From: Candidatus Diapherotrites archaeon CG08_land_8_20_14_0_20_34_12
GTDB taxonomy: Archaea > Iainarchaeota > Iainarchaeia > Iainarchaeales > 0-14-0-20-34-12
Direction: 5' to 3'
NCBI GenBank assembly: GCA_002779065.1
Contig: PEXL01000054.1
Location: 1-10,175, forward strand
Length of the DNA: 10,175 nucleotides
The notes under the pieces are model-generated. The model searched no databases. It saw nothing but the letters and a program-made list of their open reading frames with translations, and had not been told where the DNA came from. Every line of letters begins with the position of its first letter. The stretch's first letter is position 1. Below, piece by piece: positions 1 to 5,578 of this stretch. Made by a program: the position numbers and the translations under genes.

Positions 1-123
1 ATGGACTATCGTTTTGCTGCCTTGCAGCATTGAATTCACTAAAGGCAATTCAAATCTTTCTTTTGCCAGTGTTTTTTCAGGCATTTTCTTATAAAGTTCA
101 TTTAACATGCTGTCATATTCCAT
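1..123 (-). CDS. eif2b: Translation initiation factor aIF2 subunit beta, N-terminal part (cut by window edge)
   Basis: Reading the minus strand from an ATG at 123 gives 41 open codons up to the window edge. The product begins MEYDSMLNELYKKMPE and continues with KERFELPLVNSMLQGSKTIV. This matches the N-terminus of archaeal aIF2 beta: a short helical segment of the form M-[DE]-Y-x2-[ML]-L followed by the R-F-E-[IVL]-P...G-[NS]-[KR]-T strand motif. aIF2 beta is part of the heterotrimer that brings initiator Met-tRNA to the small ribosomal subunit. The zinc-binding C-terminal domain lies outside the window. An AGGCGAT stretch just upstream of the ATG is a plausible imperfect ribosome binding site. 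The gene diverges from the membrane protein at 250. The identity rests on 41 residues, but the pattern is characteristic. Confidence 0.85.
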   Translation of the reverse strand, partial: MEYDSMLNELYKKMPEKTLAKERFELPLVNSMLQGSKTIVH

Positions 124-249
124 AAGATCGCCTTTTTAGATAACATATACTTATGAAAGTGGTTTTTTAAACCTACATTCTGCCGCAAAGTAGGAAAGCG
201 CAAGGGTTATATTCCCAAAATGCCTATTTAATTAAACAATTGGGGGAAC
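124..249. promoter_or_regulatory. Divergent intergenic region with promoters for aIF2 beta (-) and the DedA-like gene (+)
   Basis: This 126-bp spacer separates two divergent starts. For the minus gene, TTTAAAAA (reverse complement of about 164-172) lies some 40-50 nt upstream of the ATG at 123, so a start site about 26 nt downstream would leave a short leader with the AGGCGAT site. For the plus gene, TTATATT (about 206-212) and TATTTAATTAAA (about 224-235) are TATA-like candidates, and a run of five G (242-246) just before the ATG at 250 may serve as ribosome binding site. A small inverted repeat, GGTTT-TTT-AAACC, sits near 161-173. The assignments come from reading alone in an AT-rich sequence, so they are tentative. 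Confidence 0.4.
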
Positions 250-831
250 ATGGATAAAAAAATCACAGGAATAGCGCTTGCAGCGATCATATGCATAATT
301 GGAATAGCTTACCTATTTATTAACAATCCTGACTTGGCAAATAATTTGGTTTTACAATATGGGGTAGCAGGTCTTTTTATTGCAACAGTCATAGGTAATG
401 CAACAATAATGTTTCCCGTTCCAGTAGATATCCTACTTTTTTTATCAGCTCAGATCGATTTCTTTAAAATTGGCATTTTTACCCCTTTAATTTTAGGTTT
501 GATTTTAGGAATAGCATCTACAATAGGTGAATCCACAAGTTATATTGTCGGGTATTATGGCACAGAAAGTTTGGAGCAGATGACTAAAAAACAATTTTCA
601 ATGTTAGATGAAGCAAAGAAAAAAATCAATAAACATGGTGGAATAATTGTTTTTTTAGGGTCATTTACCCCATTTCCAATGGATATAATCGGGTTGGCAG
701 CAGGTATTTTAAAATATGATTACAAAAAATTCTTTGTATTCTGTTATTTGGGAAAAGCAGTTCGTGCAATCATAATTTTGTATGCTGGTTATTATTCATT
801 AACAGCAGTAAGAGCATTTTTCGGATTCTAA
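250..831 (+). CDS. DedA/VTT-domain family membrane protein
   Basis: This 193-residue protein is strongly hydrophobic, with likely membrane segments around residues 5-24, 36-56, 74-92, 130-151 and 160-182. It has the features of the SNARE-associated/VTT (DedA, YqaA-like) family: a re-entrant stretch with P56-V-P58 after the second hydrophobic segment, the G-E-S-T-S-Y-x2-G-Y-Y-G motif at 93-104, and the F-T-P-F-P...GLAAG segment at 139-152, followed by a basic G-K-A-V-R-A turn. DedA relatives act in envelope homeostasis and lipid flipping; the substrate here cannot be told. The ATG at 250 is preceded by GGGGG and gives a normal N-terminus for the family. The gene stands alone, between a divergent initiation-factor gene and a convergent protease gene. 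Confidence 0.8.
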   Translation: MDKKITGIALAAIICIIGIAYLFINNPDLANNLVLQYGVAGLFIATVIGNATIMFPVPVDILLFLSAQIDFFKIGIFTPLILGLILGIASTIGESTSYIVGYYGTESLEQMTKKQFSMLDEAKKKINKHGGIIVFLGSFTPFPMDIIGLAAGILKYDYKKFFVFCYLGKAVRAIIILYAGYYSLTAVRAFFGF

Positions 832-837
832 TTAGTT

Positions 838-850
838 AATTTATTTTTAG
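838..850 (+). terminator. T-rich stretch after the DedA-like gene
   Basis: Seven bases past the stop codon the plus strand reads AATTTATTTTTAG. Archaeal transcription commonly ends at T-rich tracts on the non-template strand, and the neighbouring gene converges on this gene. A weak 5-bp hairpin (AAATC-TGCT-GATTT, 854-867) follows directly. The termination role is inferred. Confidence 0.35.
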
Positions 851-871
851 GCAAAATCTGCTGATTTCCAT

Positions 872-1006
872 CTAAAACTCAAAAGAGTTTTAGAGGACCT
901 TTTCAAACAATAGTTTGAAAGGGTCAGCAAACAAAGTTTGCTGGACCCATAAAATCCAAAAGATTTTATGTGGTTGCAACAGTAAAAAATCAAAAGATTT
1001 TTTACT
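872..1006. repeat. Array of five consecutive stem-loops in a convergent intergenic spacer
   Basis: Nearly every base here belongs to an inverted repeat with a 3-5 nt loop. H1: CTAAAACTC-AAAA-GAGTTTTAG (872-893). H2: 13-bp arms 896-908 and 913-925, loop AATA, one G-U pair. H3: CAGCAAAC-AAA-GTTTGCTG (925-943), extendable by GGGT/ACCC (921-924, 945-948) across a bulged G. H4: CATAAAATC-CAAAA-GATTTTATG (948-970). H5: AGTAAAAAATC-AAAA-GATTTTTTACT (981-1006). GTTGCAAC (973-980), a perfect palindrome, sits between H4 and H5. The arm sequences differ, so this is not one repeated unit. GGGTC at 921-925 can pair with GACC on its left or GACCC on its right, so H2 and extended H3 compete. The array lies between two convergent genes. 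It could be a bidirectional terminator, a structured RNA, or a palindromic repeat family. Confidence 0.85.
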
Positions 1007-1011
1007 TTATT

Positions 1012-1022
1012 CAAAAAAATAA
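1012..1022 (-). terminator. T-rich terminator of the presenilin-like gene
   Basis: Read on the minus strand, the bases just past the stop codon at 1038 include TTATTTTTTTG, an oligo-T tract (A7 at 1013-1019 on the plus strand). It lies directly before hairpin H5. This is a plausible archaeal intrinsic terminator for the minus-strand gene. Confidence 0.4.
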
Positions 1023-1037
1023 TTGCATTTATTTTGT

Positions 1038-1844
1038 TTAAAAAAAGAAATTGAAAACAAACCAAGCAATTATCATAAACAAGCATTGCAAGGGCAAGGC
1101 AGGCATTGCCATTTTCTTATTTTTAGTAATCCATAAAGTAATGCCTATTCCCAGCAAAGACATTATCAGAATTATTAGCCCAAGAACATTTGACATTAAC
1201 CTATTTGCAGTTTCTGCATAAAAAGAACTCATTGCAGATACAACAAATACAAGTGGAATTACTAAATCCCCTGTGCCAATTAAGTAATTATGCTCCTTTG
1301 TAGGTATTGTAAAAGCCAATGCAAGATTTTTTTCTTTCAATGTTTCAGCCATTGCAACCATGTGCTTTGTAAAAAATACTGCAATAATGTCATAAATGGA
1401 AAGAGCAGCAACAAAAACAATTACCGGAATTATATTTAGTGAAACACCAAGCATGCTTCCAACAACAGCTGAAGAAATTATTGCAGAAATATTTCTCAAA
1501 AGAATGCTCTCAGGCAATAAAATTCTTAAAGCTAAAAATAAAACAGCAAATAAAAATGAAAGTTCTGGCACTATTAAATAAACAAAAATGCTTGTTGTTG
1601 AAAACACCACGATTTTTTCCATTAACGAAAGAATTTTGCCGGTTTTTGAAAATTTCATTATCAATAAAAAGATACCTGTGAAAATCAATATGTAACTGAC
1701 CAAGCCAACAGCATTCCATATATCATCTGGATTGTCATTTACTATGATTGTTTTTATGTTTTCCTGAATGAATACATTTGCAACATATAATCCAAGCAAC
1801 TGTGTTACTACAAAGAGAATTAGCATTTTCTGAAAAAGATTCAT
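1038..1844 (-). CDS. Presenilin/signal-peptide-peptidase-like intramembrane aspartyl protease (family A22)
   Basis: The product is a polytopic membrane protein of 268 residues with about nine hydrophobic segments. All three hallmarks of GxGD aspartyl proteases are present: Y151-D152 in a membrane helix (SIYDIIAVF), G190-T-G192-D193 (GTGDLVIPL), and P248-A-L250 near the C-terminus. The two Asp residues form the catalytic dyad, and PAL closes the active site. It matches archaeal presenilin homologues (PSH), which cleave peptide bonds within the membrane; its substrates are unknown. The length is near the family norm. An upstream in-frame TTG at 1862 would add six residues, but the ATG at 1844 is preferred because the TATA-like box near 1867-1878 would place the transcript start at about 1848. 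The gene is transcribed away from rnp2. Confidence 0.85.
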   Translation of the reverse strand: MNLFQKMLILFVVTQLLGLYVANVFIQENIKTIIVNDNPDDIWNAVGLVSYILIFTGIFLLIMKFSKTGKILSLMEKIVVFSTTSIFVYLIVPELSFLFAVLFLALRILLPESILLRNISAIISSAVVGSMLGVSLNIIPVIVFVAALSIYDIIAVFFTKHMVAMAETLKEKNLALAFTIPTKEHNYLIGTGDLVIPLVFVVSAMSSFYAETANRLMSNVLGLIILIMSLLGIGITLWITKNKKMAMPALPLQCLFMIIAWFVFNFFF

Positions 1845-1865
1845 AGAAGAAAATAGCTGCAACCG

Positions 1866-1880
1866 CTTTTTAATATATTC
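1866..1880. promoter_or_regulatory. Shared TATA-like element between divergent presenilin-like gene and rnp2
   Basis: The 52-bp gap between the two divergent starts contains a single strong TATA-like core, TTTTTAATATATT, which reads AATATATTAAAAA on the other strand. Its centre (about 1873) lies about 24 nt before the rnp2 ATG and about 29 nt before the ATG at 1844. With archaeal spacing of about 26 nt from TATA centre to start site, both transcripts would begin at or very near the start codon. No ribosome binding site is visible in front of either gene, which fits leaderless or nearly leaderless mRNAs. This is inference from spacing. Confidence 0.5.
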
Positions 1881-1896
1881 TGCCTTATTCTATTTT

Positions 1897-2238
1897 ATGA
1901 CTGTTCAGAAAAAATCAGCAAAAGCACTGCCAGCAACCTGGCGTGTGAAAAAGAGATATCTGCTGTTCCAAATAATCTCTGAAAATAAATTTTCGCAAAA
2001 AGACGTTAATTATTCTTTGACAAGCCATTTACTTTCTTTGCTTGGCAGCCTGTTTTTTGCAGAATTGCACTTTTCTTTAATTATTTATGATTCAGATTCA
2101 GGCAAAGCTATAGTAAAATGTTCGAGAAGTGCCTTGCCTAAGTTAAAGGCTTCTTTAATACTCTTGAATCAAATAAACACTGCCAAGGTTTCGATAAGGC
2201 TTCTAAGGTCCTCTGGTACCATAAAATCGCTTAAATAA
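1897..2238 (+). CDS. rnp2: Ribonuclease P protein component 2 (Pop5/Rnp2)
   Basis: This 113-residue protein is of normal size for archaeal Rnp2. It shows the Pop5 pattern: a strand YLLFQIIS (21-28), then a helix with SLLGSLFFAELHFSLIIYD (47-65), then G-K-A-I-V-K-C-S-R-x-A-L-P (69-81), and finally V-S-I-R-L-L-R-S-S-G-T-I-K-S-L (98-112). The C-S-R and S-G-T-I-K motifs are diagnostic. With Rpp30, Rpp21 and Rpp29 it assists the RNase P RNA in removing 5' leaders from pre-tRNA. The N-terminus has a basic extension (residues 4-20). It is the first gene of the superoperon, followed by a 134-bp AT-rich gap before psmA, so it may be a separate transcript. No ribosome binding site is visible; a leaderless transcript is likely. 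Confidence 0.88.
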   Translation: MTVQKKSAKALPATWRVKKRYLLFQIISENKFSQKDVNYSLTSHLLSLLGSLFFAELHFSLIIYDSDSGKAIVKCSRSALPKLKASLILLNQINTAKVSIRLLRSSGTIKSLK

Positions 2239-2282
2239 GCCTTAATATATTAATATATACAAAACCGAATCCCAGCATACTG

Positions 2283-2370
2283 TTTATATAGCTTATGTTT
2301 TACTTTTAGTAATTAGAGCGTTTATTATTATATTTATTATATTATTTAATTGATTGAAATAGAGGTGGGA
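2283..2370 (+). promoter_or_regulatory. Promoter region and ribosome binding site of psmA
   Basis: The rnp2-psmA gap carries several TATA-like stretches. TTTATATA at 2283-2290 is the cleanest, and a run of TTATTATATTTATTATATT follows from about 2322 and could also serve. Just before the coding region is GAGGTG at 2362-2367, a strong archaeal Shine-Dalgarno match. It sits five bases before a TTG, which decides the psmA start at 2373. Which TATA element is used cannot be told from sequence. Confidence 0.5.
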
Positions 2371-2372
2371 TT

Positions 2373-3092
2373 TTGTATCCTGATTCTGATGTAAAGACAA
2401 GCGGTTATGATCGCATAGCAACAATGTTTTCCCCAAAAGGAAGACTTTACCAGGTTGAATATGCCTCTAAGATTGTTGAACAGGGAACGTTGGGCGTAGG
2501 AATAATTTACAATAAAGGAGTATTGCTAGCAGCAGATAAGAACATTGTCAGCTCTTTGGTTATTGCTCCTTCAATTGAAAAATTGTTTAAAGTAGATGAA
2601 CATATTGGTGCAGTAAGCTCAGGCCTTGTTGGAGATGCAAGACGTTTAGTAAAAATAGCAAGACAAAAATGTCAGGAAAACCGCATGTTATATGATGAAA
2701 AAATTCAAGTAGAGGCTTTAGTAAAAGAAATTGCATCAGTTAATCAATTATTTACCCAATATGCAGGAATGAGGCCATTCGGCATAAGTTTAATTGTTGG
2801 TGGAGTTTATAATGGAAAGTCCCAATTATTTGAAACAGAGCCAGCAGGTGCATTGGCAGAATATACTGCTGTTGCAATAGGCCAAGGAAAAAAGAAAGCA
2901 ATGGAGATGCTTGAAAAAGAATACAAAGTAGGCACTACTTTGGAAAAAGCAATAAAGCTTGCATTGAAGATTATTAATGCTACTTCATATGAAAAGAAGC
3001 AGTTTGATGTGAATAATGTTTGCTTCGCATATATTGAGGAAGGCAAACCATTTGAAATAATCTCTTCAGATAAATTGCAAGCCCTGCTCTGA
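2373..3092 (+). CDS. psmA: 20S proteasome subunit alpha
   Basis: This 239-residue alpha-type subunit forms the outer heptameric rings and gate of the archaeal 20S proteasome and docks the ATPase unfoldase. The alpha signature GYDRIATMFSPKGRLYQVEYA spans residues 11-31, with the gating N-terminal segment before it. K70 in PSIEKLF lies where the pocket lysine that receives the ATPase C-terminal tail is expected. S-S-G-L-V-G-D-A-R (82-90) and the F-G-I-S-L stretch at 136-140 are typical. Alpha subunits lack the catalytic Thr, as here. The start is TTG: GAGGTG lies at the right distance, and the next in-frame ATG (codon 18) would cut into the conserved signature. Its place ahead of sbds and the exosome genes is the classic archaeal arrangement. 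The beta subunit is not in the window. Confidence 0.95.
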   Translation: MYPDSDVKTSGYDRIATMFSPKGRLYQVEYASKIVEQGTLGVGIIYNKGVLLAADKNIVSSLVIAPSIEKLFKVDEHIGAVSSGLVGDARRLVKIARQKCQENRMLYDEKIQVEALVKEIASVNQLFTQYAGMRPFGISLIVGGVYNGKSQLFETEPAGALAEYTAVAIGQGKKKAMEMLEKEYKVGTTLEKAIKLALKIINATSYEKKQFDVNNVCFAYIEEGKPFEIISSDKLQALL

Positions 3093-3114
3093 AAAAATAC
3101 ACAAAAGGATTAGC

Positions 3115-3810
3115 ATGGTTTCGTTAGAGAAAGCGGTCATCGCAAGACATAGTTTAGCAGGACATAAATTTGAAATATTAGTGGATCCAAATTTAGCTGC
3201 AGAAGTGAAAACAGGGAAGGATATTCCAATTAACGATCTTATGGCAATTGACCGCGTATTTAAAGATGCACATAAGGGCGATGAACAATCACCAGAAATA
3301 ATCAAATCTGCATTTAAAACAGAAGACCTTAAAGAAATAGCAAAAATAATTATTACAAAAGGGGAAGTGCAATTAACAACAGACCAAAGAAGGGCTTTGA
3401 AGGAAAGGAAAACACAGGAAATTATTGCTTACTTTGCAAGGCATTCAATTAATCCACAAACAAAAACACCAAATCCGCCACAAAGAATTGAAAATGCGAT
3501 GGCAGAAGCAAGAATTACTGTTGATATTTTTGAGCCTGTGCAGGAACAAATACCAAAGATACTGAAGGAGATTAAAAAAATTATTCCAATTTCAATTGAG
3601 AATTTGGAAGTAGCAATAAAAATACCTGTGGCTTATGCAGGCAAAGGGCAATCATTTTTGCACAAATATAATATCAAAAAGCAGGAATGGGCATCTGACG
3701 GTTCTTTTATTGCCATGGTTGAAATTCCTGCGGGAATGAAAAACGATATAATTGGAGAAGTGAATAAATTTACGCAAGGAACAGCAAGCATAAGATTCAT
3801 AGAAAAATAA
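3115..3810 (+). CDS. sbds: Ribosome maturation factor SBDS (Sdo1 homologue)
   Basis: This 231-residue protein has the usual length and three-domain order of archaeal SBDS. The N-terminal FYSH domain (about 1-90) includes VFKDAHKGDEQS (48-59) and KGEVQLTTDQRRAL (82-95). The central helical domain carries NPQTKTPNPPQRIENAM (113-129), and the C-terminal ferredoxin-like domain (about 160-231) ends at the stop. Family members help release the anti-association factor aIF6 from the large subunit, working with an EF-2 family GTPase in eukaryotes. The family's usual PHPP is PNPP here. The gene begins 22 bp after psmA with AAAAGGAT upstream of the ATG, so it is likely cotranscribed with psmA. Confidence 0.95.
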   Translation: MVSLEKAVIARHSLAGHKFEILVDPNLAAEVKTGKDIPINDLMAIDRVFKDAHKGDEQSPEIIKSAFKTEDLKEIAKIIITKGEVQLTTDQRRALKERKTQEIIAYFARHSINPQTKTPNPPQRIENAMAEARITVDIFEPVQEQIPKILKEIKKIIPISIENLEVAIKIPVAYAGKGQSFLHKYNIKKQEWASDGSFIAMVEIPAGMKNDIIGEVNKFTQGTASIRFIEK

Positions 3811-3816
3811 TTGCTG

Positions 3817-3849
3817 TTTTTTTGTAGATATTATTGAAATATTTGAAAA
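3817..3849 (+). promoter_or_regulatory. T7 tract followed by AATATTTGAAAA element before rrp4
   Basis: The 54-bp gap between sbds and rrp4 holds an oligo-T run (3817-3823) that could end transcripts, then the TATA-like stretch GAAATATTTGAAAA (3836-3849). The 12-mer AATATTTGAAAA recurs at 4820-4831, before rrp41, and AATATTTGA recurs at 10075-10083, before thiC. In each case it begins 22-27 nt upstream of the start codon. It may mark internal promoters, but in AT-rich DNA chance is possible. Confidence 0.3.
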
Positions 3850-3864
3850 GGATGATGTGATTTT

Positions 3865-4821
3865 ATGAAACGAATTGTAGTACCAGGAGAATTAGTTACT
3901 GAGGAAAGAAAGAAAGTAGGGGAAAATGTCTATGTAAGAGAGGGAAAAATATATTCAGAAACATTGGGTATAGCTGAATCGGATTCAGACTTTGCTCGCG
4001 TAATTCCTTTGCAAGGAAGATATATGCCTAAAGAAGGCGATACAATTGTCGGGCTTGTTGGTGATGAATCATTTGCAGGATATTCAATTGATATAAATTC
4101 TTTTTCTCCAGCATTTTTCAGGAAAGAAGGAGTAAGAAAAAAACTTAACAAAGGGAATATGGTTATGGCAAAGATTACCAGCGTAAATGAGGTTAATCAA
4201 GTTGAACTTGATGAGATAAAACCCTTTTTAGGAGGAGATCTAATTAATACAAGCCCGGTAAAGGTTCCAAGAATTATTGGAAAGAATGGGAGCATGCTTG
4301 AAGTATTGACAAATGGAACTGGTGTTCAGGTTGTTGTAGGAAAAAATGGCCGTATTTGGGTAAAAGGTTCCGAACAAGCAGTTGATTTGTTAAGAGAAGT
4401 GATTAAAAAAATTAATGATGAAGCTCATTTAAGTAATTTAACTGATAGGATGAAAGCCTATCTTGATGAACGAGCAGATAAGAAAGATTTGTCAGAACAT
4501 CCAGAAGAAATTTTTGATAATAGTTCTGATGAAGGTTATGAAGAAAGGCCTAGGTTTGGAAGAGGCGGTTTTAGAGGAGGCCCAAGACGCGAGGGTGGAT
4601 TTAGAGGCGGACCAAGAAGAGACTTCGGCCCAAGAAGAGAAGGTGGATTCAGAAGTGCACCAAGACGTGACTTTGGCCCAAGAAGAGATTTCGGAAGCGG
4701 CCCAAGAAGGGAAGGTGGATTTAATAGTGCACCAAGAAGAGATTTCGGAAGCGGCCCCAGAACTTTTGACAGAGGAGAATCAAGAGCTTTTAGACCTAGA
4801 AGACCAAGAGAAGAGTTTTAA
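3865..4821 (+). CDS. rrp4: Exosome complex RNA-binding protein Rrp4 with an Arg/Gly-rich C-terminal tail
   Basis: Rrp4 forms part of the RNA-binding cap of the archaeal exosome. Residues 1-60 are the N-terminal domain (MKRIVVPGELV at the start), about 58-125 the S1 domain, and about 130-195 the KH domain with I-I-G-K-N-G (137-142) as its GxxG loop. The rest is unusual. After an acidic linker (201-227), residues 228-318 form a low-complexity tail with 27 Arg, 12 Phe, 11 Asp/Glu and no Lys. It is built from seven modules of PRR[DE] followed by F or GGF between 240 and 294. Typical archaeal Rrp4 proteins are about 230-260 residues and end near the KH domain. RGG/RG tails usually bind RNA and can support condensates; that role here is inferred. 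ATG at 3865 follows GGATGATGTGA. Confidence 0.95.
   Translation: MKRIVVPGELVTEERKKVGENVYVREGKIYSETLGIAESDSDFARVIPLQGRYMPKEGDTIVGLVGDESFAGYSIDINSFSPAFFRKEGVRKKLNKGNMVMAKITSVNEVNQVELDEIKPFLGGDLINTSPVKVPRIIGKNGSMLEVLTNGTGVQVVVGKNGRIWVKGSEQAVDLLREVIKKINDEAHLSNLTDRMKAYLDERADKKDLSEHPEEIFDNSSDEGYEERPRFGRGGFRGGPRREGGFRGGPRRDFGPRREGGFRSAPRRDFGPRRDFGSGPRREGGFNSAPRRDFGSGPRTFDRGESRAFRPRRPREEF
4582..4767 (+). repeat. Coding repeats of the Rrp4 tail
   Basis: The codons for residues 240-301 of Rrp4 are degenerate tandem repeats. An exact 26-base segment occurs at 4678-4703 and again at 4732-4757, a 54-bp (18-codon) period, which points to recent in-frame duplication. The repeat keeps a second frame open as well: the +1 frame from 4463 to 4828 is stop-free and would be acidic (Glu/Gln/Asp-rich). 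Confidence 0.8.
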
Positions 4822-4843
4822 TATTTGAAAAAAAGGTGAATAA

Positions 4844-5578
4844 ATGGATGAAGAATTAACATACGTGAACGATGCGGGCCTGAGATTGGACGGACGAAAG
4901 GTTGACGAATTAAGGCCGATAAAAATAACTCCTTCTGTACTGACAAGGGCAGAGGGTTCTTGCTACCTAGAATGGGGAAGAAACAAAATACTTGTCGGGG
5001 TTTATGGCCCTAGAGAAGCCTTGCCCCAGCATATACAAGATCCAACAAAATCAATTGTGAATTTTGTCTATAGGATGGCATCATTTTCTGTGCCGGAAAG
5101 AAGGAATCCGAGACCAGCTAGAAGAGATATTGAAATTTCAATGGTTTGTAGTAATGCTTTGGAAAGAGCATTGTTGGTGAATAGATTCCCAAATACAAAA
5201 ATAGATATCTTCACTTACATAATGGATAGTAATGCGGGCACAAGAGTAGCAGCATTAACTGCAGCATCAGTTGCTTTAGCAGATGCAGGAATTCCAATGA
5301 CTGATTTAGTATCATCAGTAGCAATTGGAAGAGCTGGTGGAACATTAATCACAGATTTAACAAAAGAAGAAGAAGATGCACCAGACGCAGTTGATATGGC
5401 ATTTGCAATGTTGCCAAATACTGAAGAAATTGTATTGATGCAAATGGATGGAGAAATTACAAAAGCAGAATTTGATGAATTAGTGGAATTGGGATCAAAG
5501 AGCTGTAAAAAGGTTTATGAATTCCAAAAAGATGCTTTGAAAGGAAAATTCAAGCAAAACGATGAGAGCGTGAATTAA
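4844..5578 (+). CDS. rrp41: Exosome complex exonuclease subunit Rrp41
   Basis: This 244-residue RNase PH-domain protein is the catalytic subunit of the archaeal exosome ring. It opens with the usual R-L-D-G-R (14-18) and E-L-R-P-I. Phosphate- and RNA-binding arginines are present in P-E-R-R-N-P-R-P-A-R-R (84-94). The acidic catalytic motif is EEEDAPDAVD (175-184); by alignment with PNPase and Sulfolobus Rrp41, D178 and D184 are the likely catalytic pair, six residues apart. It degrades RNA 3'-5' by phosphorolysis and can add tails in reverse. The ATG at 4844 is preceded by AAAAGGTGAATAA, a clear GGTGA ribosome binding site. It starts 22 bp after rrp4 and abuts rrp42. The active site looks intact and the length is normal. 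Confidence 0.96.
   Translation: MDEELTYVNDAGLRLDGRKVDELRPIKITPSVLTRAEGSCYLEWGRNKILVGVYGPREALPQHIQDPTKSIVNFVYRMASFSVPERRNPRPARRDIEISMVCSNALERALLVNRFPNTKIDIFTYIMDSNAGTRVAALTAASVALADAGIPMTDLVSSVAIGRAGGTLITDLTKEEEDAPDAVDMAFAMLPNTEEIVLMQMDGEITKAEFDELVELGSKSCKKVYEFQKDALKGKFKQNDESVN

Noticed and set aside
847..1086. A 79-codon minus-strand open frame across the hairpin array.
   Set aside because: It overlaps the 3' end of the presenilin-like gene in another frame and translates the stem-loops. There is no family resemblance, and the Cys/Ser/Leu-rich content looks like translated non-coding DNA.
1842..1862. TTG at 1862 as start of the presenilin-like protein.
   Set aside because: It would add only six residues with no ribosome binding site, and it lies upstream of the likely transcript start set by the TATA-like element. 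The ATG at 1844 fits better.
2239..2372. tRNA or small RNA gene between rnp2 and psmA.
   Set aside because: The sequence is almost pure A/T with no cloverleaf arms and no T-loop GTTCRA motif. It reads as promoter and leader.
4463..4828. A 121-codon open frame on the plus strand overlapping the 3' end of rrp4, coding an acidic, Gln-rich polypeptide.
   Set aside because: It is the +1 frame of the Arg/Gly-rich repeat of Rrp4. Its openness follows from the repeat composition. It has no ribosome binding site and no recognisable domain, while the Rrp4 frame is continuous with a clear S1-KH protein.
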